DNA of 64,000 bases from Burkholderia sp. USMB20. GTDB lineage: Bacteria > Pseudomonadota > Gammaproteobacteria > Burkholderiales > Burkholderiaceae. Of the stretch, positions 51,308 through 61,313 are shown in pieces. Under the pieces are notes generated by a model. That model was not told the origin of the DNA, made no database searches, and saw only the letters and a list, made by a program, of their open reading frames with translations. The position numbers and the translations under genes were made by a program. The stretch is from contig NZ_JTAN02000021.1 of NCBI RefSeq assembly GCF_000949135.2, positions 868,001 to 932,000 on the forward strand, given 5' to 3'. How positions within the stretch are numbered: the first letter of the stretch is position 1; every line of letters starts with the position of its first letter.

Positions 51308-51745
51308 TCACCCGCCGATCTTGAATCCTGGCAACTGCTGCCCGAGCCGCGCGCCCATTGCCGCGCCGAGCGCCTGCAGCGCATTGAACGGCCGGATCAT
51401 CACCTCGAATTCGACGATCCGCCCGTCGACGTCGAAGCGGATCATGTCGATCCCCTTCAGCCGCTTGTCGCCGACCGTCGCACTGAATTCCAGCACGACG
51501 CTCGTGCCGTCGTCGTCGGCGAACGCGCGGTGGTATTCGAAGTTCTCGAGGATCGTGAGCACCGTGCGCAGCGCCAGCAGCAGCGCGGGCGCCGGTCCGT
51601 ACGGCTTGAACGCCATCGGCGAGCGGAACACGGCGTCCGGATGGACGATCGTGTCGAGTTCGCTGAAATCCTTGCGCGCGAGCATCGCGTGCCACGTCGC
51701 GAGCGATGCCGCGACGGCGGGTTGCAGTTTCGACAGGGGTTGCAT
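51308..51745 (-). CDS. NTF2-like/SnoaL-fold protein
   Basis: A 145-residue single-domain cone-shaped alpha+beta protein. It starts with ATWHAMLARKDFSELDTIVHPDAVFRSP, then has the segment EFSATVGDKRLKGIDMIRFDVDGRIVEFEVMIRP, typical of SnoaL-like isomerase/hydrolase relatives. No catalytic residues can be assigned. GGAG lies eight bases before the ATG at 51745. An in-frame ATG at 51769 would overlap that site. The gene follows the quinone oxidoreductase gene on the same strand with a 91-base gap. Confidence 0.75.
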   Translation of the reverse strand: MQPLSKLQPAVAASLATWHAMLARKDFSELDTIVHPDAVFRSPMAFKPYGPAPALLLALRTVLTILENFEYHRAFADDDGTSVVLEFSATVGDKRLKGIDMIRFDVDGRIVEFEVMIRPFNALQALGAAMGARLGQQLPGFKIGG

Positions 51746-51836
51746 GCTCAACGACTCCGGTAACGTCACACGAAAGAAACCCGCTCGAAGGCGGCGCCCG
51801 CTCGGGACGCCGCCGCATGATGCCGCGCCAGCGTTG

Positions 51837-52817
51837 TCACGCGTCCGGCAGGATCACGACCTTGCCCTTCACCTGCCGGCTCGCCATGCGCGCGATCGCG
51901 TCGGCCGCGCCCGAGAGCGGCACGCGCTCGGTGATCGCGGGCCGCACCTTGCCGGCCGCGAACCATTGCGCGAGCTGGCGCATGTTCGCCGCATGCTGCG
52001 CGGGGTCGCGCCGTACCGCGTCGCCCCAGAACACGCCCAGGATGTCGCGCTCCTTGAGCAGCGCGAGGTTCAGCGCGATCTTCGGAATCTCGCCGGCCGC
52101 GAAGCCGACCACGAGGAACCGGCCGCGCCACGCGGTCGCGCGCAGCGCCGCCTCGCTGTACGCGCCGCCGACCGGATCGTAGACGACGTCCGCGCCGCGT
52201 CCGCCGGTCAGTTCGTCGACACGACGCCGCAGGTCCTCGGTTGCATAGTCGAGCGTGTCGTCGGCGCCGGCCGCGCGGCACAGCGCGAGCTTGTCCGCGC
52301 TCGACGCGGCCGCGATCACGCGTGCGCCCAGCGCCTTCGCGATCTCGATCGCGGCCAGCCCGACGCCGCCGGCCGCGCCCAGCACCAGCAGCGTCTCGCC
52401 CTGCTGCAGGCGCGCGCGCTGCTGCAGCGCATGCAGCGACGTGCCGTAGGCCAGCACGAGCGCCGCGCCCTGCTCGAACGTCATCCCCGGCGGCAGCGCC
52501 GCGATCTGCTGCACGTCGGCCACGCAATGCTCCGCGAAACCGCCATGACCGGTGAACGCAACCACCTCGTCGCCGGGCCGCCAGGCGCTCACGCCGTCGC
52601 CGACCGCGTCGATCACGCCGGCGAATTCCGCGCCGGGCGAGAACGGCAGCGCCGGCTTCACCTGATAGAGCCCCTGGACGATCAGCGCATCGGGGAAGTT
52701 GAGCGACGCCGCCTTCACGCGAATCCGCACCTGGCCGGCGGCCGGTTCGGGAACCGCGACGTCCTCGATGCGCAAGCGGTCGATCGGGCCGAATGCGGTA
52801 CACAACAGGGCTTTCAT
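51837..52817 (-). CDS. Zinc-independent MDR quinone oxidoreductase (QOR-type)
   Basis: A 326-residue medium-chain dehydrogenase/reductase. GroES-like N-domain motifs are VRIRVKAASLNFPDALIVQGLYQVKPALPFSPGAEFAGVI (in parts). The NADPH Rossmann motif is LVLGAAGGVGLAAIEIAK, with VIAAASSADK following. No zinc-binding Cys/His set is present, as in QOR enzymes. It reduces quinones or enals with NADPH. Immediately upstream lies a remnant of an acyl-CoA dehydrogenase on the same strand, so they may once have been one operon. Confidence 0.88.
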   Translation of the reverse strand: MKALLCTAFGPIDRLRIEDVAVPEPAAGQVRIRVKAASLNFPDALIVQGLYQVKPALPFSPGAEFAGVIDAVGDGVSAWRPGDEVVAFTGHGGFAEHCVADVQQIAALPPGMTFEQGAALVLAYGTSLHALQQRARLQQGETLLVLGAAGGVGLAAIEIAKALGARVIAAASSADKLALCRAAGADDTLDYATEDLRRRVDELTGGRGADVVYDPVGGAYSEAALRATAWRGRFLVVGFAAGEIPKIALNLALLKERDILGVFWGDAVRRDPAQHAANMRQLAQWFAAGKVRPAITERVPLSGAADAIARMASRQVKGKVVILPDA

Positions 52818-52949
52818 GCTCTCCTCTCTCCTCGCGCGACGTCGTCGCGCAGCGATACGGCATCGATACGGCAGCGGGACGCGCCCGCGCGATCGGCGCG
52901 CAGCGCACGCGCATCGGCCCGCGCCGCGTCACCATCATTCGTGCTGCGC

Positions 52950-53136
52950 GGCGCTCTGAACCACGCGTCGCGCATCTCGAGCGTCGTCGTATCGGCGCTC
53001 GCCAGCAGGTCGAGCTGCGCGCCCACCTTCGGCAGCTCCCGGCGAAAGAAGTACCGCGCGGCGGCACGCTTGCCGGCGTGGAAATCGCCATCGCGCCCGT
53101 GCGCGGCGAGCGTCACGTCGAGCCACGGCCACACGA
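52950..53136 (-). pseudogene. Remnant of an acyl-CoA dehydrogenase C-terminus
   Basis: The minus-strand translation WLDVTLAAHGRDGDFHAGKRAAARYFFRRELPKVGAQLDLLASADTTTLEMRDAWF (read in parts) is the C-terminal domain of a long-chain-type acyl-CoA dehydrogenase. The remaining roughly 540 residues of the enzyme are absent. Upstream, about 53170-53220, is promoter-like sequence with the imperfect inverted repeat TTAGAACGACCGTGCTAA. A deletion therefore seems to have joined the original control region almost directly to the 3' end. No start codon with a ribosome-binding site serves it. The remaining bases of 52818-53342 hold no other gene. Confidence 0.72.
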
Positions 53137-53342
53137 CGACCCGACGGCCGAACGCCCCGCAGCCGGATGATCGGGTCGGTGACTGCCAAATGCTGGCGGG
53201 AAATTTAGCACGGTCGTTCTAAACCGACAATGGCGGGTCGCCCCGATGGCGAACCGGGGCGATGGCGGCATGCGCAGGTGAAGGTGGGTCGATGCCGGCG
53301 CGCGACACGCCGGCCGCGATGCCCGACGTGCCCGCGCCCCGC

Positions 53343-54089
53343 TCACGCGTGCGGCGGCGGGTCCGCGTCGTCCGCCAGCGTGCCGAGCGGCACGAAGATG
53401 TAGCCCTTGCCGCGCACCGTGCGGATGTAGCGATAGTCACCGACCGCCTGCTCGATCAGGTTGCGCAGCCGGAAGATCAGCACGTCGAGCCCGCGCTCGG
53501 AGCGTCCGGCCACGGTCAGCCCCAGCAGCGCGAGGATCTCCGCGCGCGACAGGACGCGCAGCGGCTGCGAGATGAACAGTTCGAGCAGCGCGAATTCGCT
53601 CGCGCGCAGCCCGAGGTCGTCTCCCGCGCGGGTCGCGCGCCGCGTGACGAAATTCACCTCGATGTCGCCGAACGCATAGGTTTCGGCATTCCGCGGCCCG
53701 CGCGGCGACTCCGGCCGGTTCGGCGCGTAGCGGCGCATCGCGCTGCGCACGCGTGCGACCAGCTCCATCGGCTCGAACGGCTCCACGACATAGTCGTCCG
53801 CGCCGATCTCGAGCGCGACGACCTTGTCGACCACCTGCGCGTCGCGGCTGATCACGATCACCGGCATGTCGTAACCGGCGCGCCGCAGTGCGCCGAGCGC
53901 CATGTAGAACGTCGTGGCCGGCCGTTCGACCCGCAACACGATCAGGGTGGGCGGTGCCGCGCTCACGTGCGCGAGCAGCATCGACACATCGTCGAGCGCC
54001 GACGTATCGATCTGGCAGCCGCGCAGGAGCGCGCGGATCCTGTCGCGCATGCGCGGATCGGGCTCTACGACGAGAACTTGGGTGGCCAT
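53343..54089 (-). CDS. OmpR-type regulator with a degenerate receiver domain
   Basis: A 248-residue protein. The receiver-like domain (1-120) keeps Glu9 and Asp11 of the acidic pocket. It has Arg53 where the phosphoacceptor Asp belongs (LIVLRVERP) and Glu103 where the Lys belongs (VVEPFEP). The C-terminal winged helix (about 135-240) is intact, with EFALLELF, ILALLG and the recognition region LDVLIFRLRNLIEQ, plus IRTVRGKGYIF. Activity should therefore not depend on Asp phosphorylation. No kinase is encoded nearby. The ATG is at 54089. Confidence 0.86.
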   Translation of the reverse strand: MATQVLVVEPDPRMRDRIRALLRGCQIDTSALDDVSMLLAHVSAAPPTLIVLRVERPATTFYMALGALRRAGYDMPVIVISRDAQVVDKVVALEIGADDYVVEPFEPMELVARVRSAMRRYAPNRPESPRGPRNAETYAFGDIEVNFVTRRATRAGDDLGLRASEFALLELFISQPLRVLSRAEILALLGLTVAGRSERGLDVLIFRLRNLIEQAVGDYRYIRTVRGKGYIFVPLGTLADDADPPPHA

Positions 54090-54206
54090 GGAAAATCGTC
54101 CAGCACGACGGCCCGCACGGCGCATCGCGACGTCACGCCGGCCCGCCGTCCAGCCGGAACGGCCGGGTGCGGCCCGCACGAACCCGCGCGCGCACGACGC
54201 CGGTGA

Positions 54207-54944
54207 CTACACATGCATGCAGCAATCGAGACTCGTCAGGAAATAGCTCAGGCTCTTGCGGATCGACGTCTCGACGTCCCGCACGTCGCGCGCCGCGGGC
54301 GACTGGCCGAGCAGCGTCGCGACGATGTCGAGCGCCTCCCACGGATGCCGGTCGTCGTAGTCGGCGTGCAGCTTGAGCCAGCGCATCGCGCGATGCCGCA
54401 CGGCCGGATCGAACTGCCGTTCGTACGGCGATGCGCACAGCAGCGCGCTCCACTCGCCCGTCACGCCCTCGATCGCATAGTTGGTCGCGGCGATGCTCGG
54501 CGCGAGCGCGTCGGTACTGCCGCTCTTCCAGCACCAGTGGCTCAGCGAGAATCCGGCCAGCGGCGCGTCGCCGCGCAGCAGCATGTCGATCGTCACGCCC
54601 GATTCCGCCGCCCAGTTGGCCCAGTGATCGACGTGGTTCTGCTCGACGCGGATATTGCGGATCAGATAGCGCCGCGCCTTCTCGTCGCCGCGCGACCGGT
54701 AGGCGGCGGTCTTCACCAGGTTCATCGCCATGTATTCCGGAAACTGGCTGACCACCGCCCAGCCGGTCACGAAGAATGCGCGCAGTTGCGACGCGCGCAG
54801 CGTCCCGCCGCTCATCGCCGCGAACACCGGATGCGCACGGACGCGCGCCTTCAGTTCGTCGGTCGCGCCGACCACGTCGCGCAGCCAGGCCGGATAGCTC
54901 GCCAGGTCCATCAGGTCGCCGGTCAGTTCAAATGGAGCACTCAT
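54207..54944 (-). CDS. TenA/PqqC-like iron-oxidase-family protein
   Basis: A 245-residue all-alpha protein of the heme-oxygenase-like diiron fold. Conserved Glu/His motifs are in RNIRVEQNHVDHWANWAAESG and MRWLKLHADYDDRHPWEAL. Glu and Asp residues of TenA/PqqC members are retained in the pattern E-x2-H at the first site. A biochemical role cannot be assigned. It is 20 bases downstream of the GGDEF-EAL gene on the same strand, so the two are probably co-transcribed. Confidence 0.75.
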   Translation of the reverse strand: MSAPFELTGDLMDLASYPAWLRDVVGATDELKARVRAHPVFAAMSGGTLRASQLRAFFVTGWAVVSQFPEYMAMNLVKTAAYRSRGDEKARRYLIRNIRVEQNHVDHWANWAAESGVTIDMLLRGDAPLAGFSLSHWCWKSGSTDALAPSIAATNYAIEGVTGEWSALLCASPYERQFDPAVRHRAMRWLKLHADYDDRHPWEALDIVATLLGQSPAARDVRDVETSIRKSLSYFLTSLDCCMHV

Positions 54945-54964
54945 GCGTTCGTTCCTCGCTTGGT

Positions 54965-57364
54965 TCAATGGAATCCCCCTTCCTGCCAGGGCGCGGGGCG
55001 GCTGAAGTAATAGCCCTGGCAATAGTCGACGCCCAGCGCGCGAAGCATCTCGGCCGTCGCCGTATCCTCGACGTGCTCGGCGACGGTGCGGTACTGCATC
55101 ACGTGCGCGATGTCGTTGATCGCGGACGCGATGCCGCGCTTGATGCTGTCGGACGTCATGGTCGACACGAGGCCGCCGTCGATCTTCAGGTAGTCGATCG
55201 GCAACTGGCGCAGATACGAAAACGACGACATGCCGGCGCCGAAGTCGTCGAGCGCGAAGCGGCAGCCGAGGTCGCGCAGCTCGCACATGAAGCGCGACGC
55301 GACCTCCAGGTTGCGCACGGCGCTCGTCTCCGTGATCTCGAAACACAGCAGCGACGGGTCGAGCCCCGACGCCGACAGTTCGGCGATCACGAACTCCACG
55401 AAGCGCTCGTCGGTGATCGACATCGCCGACAGGTTCACGTTGTATTCGACGTAGCGGCGCTGTTCGAGTCGCGCGAGGCGCCGGATCACGGTGCGCACGA
55501 CCCAGCGGTCGATCATCGTCATGTGGCCGTAGCGCTCGGCGGCCGGCAGGAACACCGGCGAGATCAGCTTGCCGTCGGCGTCCGGGATGCGCAGCAGGAT
55601 CTCCGCGCGCTCCCGCGCGCCGAGCGCGGGCTGGATCGGCACGATCGGTTGCGCATACAACTGGAAGGAATTCGTCTCGAGCGCCGTCTTCACGCGCCGG
55701 CTCCACTGCGTGTGATATGCCTGGCGGCTCGAATGCATGTCGCGCGAATCGGCGACATGCACGCGGTTGCGGCCGCGATCCTTCGCGACGTAGCACGCGA
55801 CGTCGGCCATCTGCATCGCCTTCTCGACGCTCTCGGGCCGGCACGCGAGATCCAGCACGCCGATGCTCACGCTGAGCTTGAACGGCTCGCCTTCCCACAG
55901 GAACGTGAAGTCCTCGAGACTCGCGCGCAGGCGTTCCGCCTTGCCGCCGTCCGGCGCGCCGTCGCGGCCGGCCGGCAGCAGGATGCCGAATTCGTCGCCG
56001 CCCAGCCGGCCGAACACGTCGTCGTGGCCGAGACAGCGCGCGAATACCGCGGTCGCGTCGCGCAGCAGCGCGTCGCCGGCCGCGTGGCCGCACACGTCGT
56101 TGACTTCCTTGAAGCCGTCGAGGTCGAGCACCAGCAGCATCCCGCCGCCGCGCTGCACCAGCGCGTCGCCCAGGCGCCGCTCGAACGCCGTGCGATTGAT
56201 GAGGCCGGTCAGCGCATCGTGGGACGCCTGCCAGGTCAGCTTCTCGATCAACTGGTGTTCGCGCGTCATGTCGCGCAGGATCAGCACGTAGCCGACGCAG
56301 CGGCCCGCGGCGTTGTCCATCTTCGACAGCGACGCGCGCACCGACACCGCCGAGCCGCACACGCGGATCAGGTCGAGATCGCGGGTGAACGTGGGGTCGC
56401 TGCGGTTGCCGAGCGACGCGAGCAGCTTGATCGACATGCCCGTCGACGTGTCGATCAGGTCCAGCACGTCGTTGATCGGCTTGCCGACACACTGCCGCGA
56501 CGACGTGCCGAGCAGCTGCTCGGCCGCCGGATTGACGGTCTCGATACCGCGCGTGAGGCCGATCGTGACGATCGCATCGGCGACCGAGCGCAGCGCGGCT
56601 GCCGCGAATGCCTGGCTCCGGTCCAGCTCGGTCTGCATCGACACCTGCTGGCGTTGCGCGCGGCTCGCCCACCGCACCGACAGCAGGATGATCAGCAGCG
56701 AGGCCACGATGTACGACAGGAACAGCTGGATGACGGCCGAGCGGAATTCGGCGCTCAGTTCGTCGGAAAAGCGCTTCGGAAGCGGTTCGATGTGCGCGTT
56801 GAGATCCCAGATCGCGTGGTTCAGGCTGCTCGTGCGCCGGACGTCGTCCGCATGCACCGACGCGTGCAGCGCGTTCGCGATCCTGCGCAGGTCGACCAGT
56901 TGCCGGTCCGCGTCCTCCCAGTATTGCAACGCGGCGTTCAGGCGTGCGAAGCTGCTCAGGATCGGGTAGAACCACACCACCGCCGCCGCATCGACCGGAT
57001 TGATGCCCGCCTCGATCAGCGCCTGGCGCGCCACGCCGTGGTCCGGCGGCGTACTGGTCATCGCGCGGCGCGCGGCGCCGAGGAAGGTGAGCGTCCGGTC
57101 GACCGCCAGGTATTCGTCGAACAGCTTTTCGTCGCCGGTCTGCCCGTAGCGGCTCAGCAGCAGGATCTCGTCCTTCTGCGCCTTCGACCAGCTGCTTTCG
57201 CCGCCGACGTACACGCGCAACGACATGATCACGATCAGGCTGACGGCGACGAACCCGGCCAGCGCAACGACCACGACGACGATCGGCAGGATGCCGAGCG
57301 CCGGACTCCATGGCCACACGTGGAACGAGCTGCGCTGACTCTGGAGCTTCGAAATGTTTTCCAT
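54965..57364 (-). CDS. Membrane GGDEF-EAL cyclic di-GMP protein
   Basis: A 799-residue protein. TM1 is about residues 20-48 (ILPIVVVVVALAGFVAVSLIVI), a periplasmic helical sensor spans 50-225, TM2 is about 228-248, a PAS domain spans 265-385, GGDEF spans 390-545 (GRLGGDEFGI) and EAL spans 565-799. The EAL signature reads EILLRI, an accepted variant. The acidic residues in EITETSAV and DDFGAGMSSFSYL are kept, so phosphodiesterase activity is likely. No I-site is visible in the GGDEF part. The ATG is at 57364. Confidence 0.87.
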   Translation of the reverse strand: MENISKLQSQRSSFHVWPWSPALGILPIVVVVVALAGFVAVSLIVIMSLRVYVGGESSWSKAQKDEILLLSRYGQTGDEKLFDEYLAVDRTLTFLGAARRAMTSTPPDHGVARQALIEAGINPVDAAAVVWFYPILSSFARLNAALQYWEDADRQLVDLRRIANALHASVHADDVRRTSSLNHAIWDLNAHIEPLPKRFSDELSAEFRSAVIQLFLSYIVASLLIILLSVRWASRAQRQQVSMQTELDRSQAFAAAALRSVADAIVTIGLTRGIETVNPAAEQLLGTSSRQCVGKPINDVLDLIDTSTGMSIKLLASLGNRSDPTFTRDLDLIRVCGSAVSVRASLSKMDNAAGRCVGYVLILRDMTREHQLIEKLTWQASHDALTGLINRTAFERRLGDALVQRGGGMLLVLDLDGFKEVNDVCGHAAGDALLRDATAVFARCLGHDDVFGRLGGDEFGILLPAGRDGAPDGGKAERLRASLEDFTFLWEGEPFKLSVSIGVLDLACRPESVEKAMQMADVACYVAKDRGRNRVHVADSRDMHSSRQAYHTQWSRRVKTALETNSFQLYAQPIVPIQPALGARERAEILLRIPDADGKLISPVFLPAAERYGHMTMIDRWVVRTVIRRLARLEQRRYVEYNVNLSAMSITDERFVEFVIAELSASGLDPSLLCFEITETSAVRNLEVASRFMCELRDLGCRFALDDFGAGMSSFSYLRQLPIDYLKIDGGLVSTMTSDSIKRGIASAINDIAHVMQYRTVAEHVEDTATAEMLRALGVDYCQGYYFSRPAPWQEGGFH

Positions 57365-57504
57365 ACCTGAATGACTGTTTTTCTGATTCTTGTCGATGCC
57401 GCCTGCCCGACGCGTCGCCGCACCGCCTGCGCCAGGCACCTCCCCGTTCCCTTTGCGCGCCGCGCCGCCGTGCATGCCATCGCGCCACGACGCGGTGCCG
57501 GCGA

Positions 57505-58281
57505 CTATGTCGTCCGGACGCGGCGCGACAACTCGGCGCCGGCATCCGTACCGGCATCGGTCGCGAGAATGCGGCGTGTTTCGTCGCGCACGACCCGATG
57601 GCAATCGCAGCCCTGCCGTTCGAGACCGGCGAGATCCGTGAGCACGATGGCACCGCGATGCTGATGGATCAGGCCGAGCTCGTGAAGCTGCCGCGTGGCA
57701 TCGGTGACGGTCTCGCGGCGCACGCCCAGCATCTGCCCCAGCATGCCGTGCGTGACCGGGATTTCGATGCTGCGTGCGCGCTCGTAGGCGATCAGCAGCC
57801 AGCGGCCCAGTTGCTGCCGCATCACGTGATGACGGCTGCAGAACATGACCTGCGACGCCTGGGACAACGCCAGCTGCATCCGCACGAAGACCTGCCGCCG
57901 GATCGCCGCCGACACGTCGCACGCGTCCGCGAAGCGGCGCGCATACAGCCGGTACGCGAACCCGCCGCGGTAGACGACGACGCGGCGCTGCATCGCGCTG
58001 CCGACGACGTCGTCGCACACGATGCCTTCGCGGCCGATTTCCGTCACGCCGAGTGTCGTCTTGCCGCCCGCCGTGTATTGCAGGGAAATGCCCGCCGTCA
58101 CCGGAAAATAGACGGCCTCCAGATTCTCGCCGGCATCGCACAGCACCTGGCCGGTCTCGAGATTCGAAAGCATCAGATGAGGCGCCAATTCGGAACGGTT
58201 AATTCCGTCGAGCGCTGACAGGAAATGATTGGCACCAAGTGCATGCGGCAACTCGATGACGTTGTTGGCCTGATGTATCAC
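57505..58281 (-). CDS. Crp/Fnr-family regulator
   Basis: A 258-residue protein. The cyclic-nucleotide-binding-like beta-roll spans about residues 20-125 (VLCDAGENLEAVYFPVTAGISL), then a long dimerisation helix follows. The helix-turn-helix spans about 175-235 (MLGQMLGVRRETVTDATRQLHELGLI). No Fnr cysteine cluster is present. It starts at the GTG at 58281 with GAGGTG upstream. A GTG start is chosen because nothing upstream in the frame resembles the family. It precedes the GGDEF-EAL gene on the same strand by 140 bases. Confidence 0.85.
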   Translation of the reverse strand: MIHQANNVIELPHALGANHFLSALDGINRSELAPHLMLSNLETGQVLCDAGENLEAVYFPVTAGISLQYTAGGKTTLGVTEIGREGIVCDDVVGSAMQRRVVVYRGGFAYRLYARRFADACDVSAAIRRQVFVRMQLALSQASQVMFCSRHHVMRQQLGRWLLIAYERARSIEIPVTHGMLGQMLGVRRETVTDATRQLHELGLIHQHRGAIVLTDLAGLERQGCDCHRVVRDETRRILATDAGTDAGAELSRRVRTT

Positions 58282-58704
58282 GGCGCACCTCGTACGTTGT
58301 ATCCCTGCCCCTCGGCCACCGGACTTTCCTGCTGTTTTCACCGCACCGGTTTAACGGTTTCTCCGCCTTTTCAGCGCGGTGACATTGAGCAAAAAGGTAT
58401 CACGCAGCCCAACCGTACGCGACACTCCGCTTTTGTTACATGAAGTAATTTGACAGTTCGGCTCGCCATCCGAAGATACTTGCATTGTCAATAAAAAATT
58501 AGCGATTTAAATCCCACCCATATAAAACGGATTGCGCAATGAATCATTGAAAACGGCGCATGAATGTCAATGCGCGGTAATGCGATTTACACTGGAAATT
58601 AAAATCATTCCCGAATCGAAAAGAATGCGGAAAATGTGGGTTATCCCACACTTCTCCCTCGTCAGGTGTGAGCGCCGTGACGGCGTGCACGTCCGAGACG
58701 GGTG
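58282..58704. other. AT-rich promoter region upstream of the Crp/Fnr gene
   Basis: 423 bases, AT-rich especially at 58440-58660, between the lipase foldase stop and the Crp/Fnr start. It likely holds the Crp/Fnr promoter and the end of the lipase operon. Palindromic words such as GGTTTAACGGTTT occur near 58348, but I could not assign a promoter or terminator with confidence. Confidence 0.4.
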
Positions 58705-59730
58705 CTAGTGCGCCGATGCCGTGGCCCGGCCCGCGTCGAGCGATGCGGCCCGCAACGCGTCCGCCGGATCCGGGAAGTCGCGTTGCCGCAATTGCGCGAG
58801 CTGCGCGTCGCGCGCGTCGGGCGCAAGCGGCTGCGCGTCGAGCCGGTCGCGTTCGGCCGCGTAATCGCGATAGCGTGCCCGCCACGCATCGTCGCCCTGC
58901 TGCATCCGCTCGACGCGCGCGGCGACCTCGGCGCCGAGCTGCGCACGCAGCGCATCGGGCGTCGCGCGCTGGCCGTCGAGCCGCGCGAGCGTTGCAAGCG
59001 CATCGCGTTGGCGCGCCGCGCGCTCGCGTGCGTCGCGCTCGTCCGGCGGCAACGCCTGATCGAGTGCGGCGAGGCGTGCGCGCTTCTGCGCGTCATCGAG
59101 CGTCGGATCGCGCGCGATCCTGATCCGGTCGAGATCGCCGCGCTGCCGCCGCAATTCCGCGTCGAAGAACGGCGCGCTCCAGTCGCCGAGCCAGCGGCGC
59201 GCGAGCGCCGCACGCCGCTCGAGTTCGCCTGCGATGCCGTCCGGATCGAGACCGGCGCCTGCCGGCAGCGCGCCCGGCAGCGTGTCGAACGCGGCAATGC
59301 ACGCGCGATAGCGCGGCCACAGATCGAGCGCATCGCGGCGGGCCGGCTCGCCGATCGGCTGCGATGCGATTTCGTGCGCGACCAGCGCATCGAGCGCCGC
59401 GGGCGTCAGGTCATGCTGCGCAAGCAAAAAGTAATCGAAGAATTCCCGCACCGCATGCACGTGCGCGAGGCGCCCGCCGGGCCCGACCGGCAGGCGCGGC
59501 GCACGCGCGCCCGCGAGCGAGGCCGGCAGCGCGAAATCGGACACGGCAAGCACCGGCCGCGGCACCGCCGCACCGCTCGGCGCGGCGTGGCCGGGCGGCG
59601 CGGTATCCGTGGCGGCCACGGCAGCCGCCGACGCAGCCTGACGACCGAACGCGTGCCAAACGGCGGCCGCGGCGATCGCCCCGGTCGCGCCGTACAACAC
59701 CGCGCGGGACAGCATGGTCCGGACCTTCAT
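58705..59730 (-). CDS. lif: Lipase-specific foldase (lipase chaperone)
   Basis: A 341-residue membrane-anchored periplasmic foldase. The N-terminal TM anchor spans about residues 8-30, and an Ala/Pro-rich linker follows to residue 65. The folding domain includes HVHAVREFFDYFLLAQHDLT, carrying the RxxFDY(F/C)LxA motif required for activity. The C-terminal half is charged and helical, as in LimA/Lif proteins. It folds the lipase encoded 3 bases upstream so the latter can cross the outer membrane through the type II system. Confidence 0.92.
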   Translation of the reverse strand: MKVRTMLSRAVLYGATGAIAAAAVWHAFGRQAASAAAVAATDTAPPGHAAPSGAAVPRPVLAVSDFALPASLAGARAPRLPVGPGGRLAHVHAVREFFDYFLLAQHDLTPAALDALVAHEIASQPIGEPARRDALDLWPRYRACIAAFDTLPGALPAGAGLDPDGIAGELERRAALARRWLGDWSAPFFDAELRRQRGDLDRIRIARDPTLDDAQKRARLAALDQALPPDERDARERAARQRDALATLARLDGQRATPDALRAQLGAEVAARVERMQQGDDAWRARYRDYAAERDRLDAQPLAPDARDAQLAQLRQRDFPDPADALRAASLDAGRATASAH

Positions 59731-59733
59731 CGC

Positions 59734-61297
<1,564 letters not shown>

Positions 61298-61313
61298 TCG
61301 AATTCTCCTTGCG

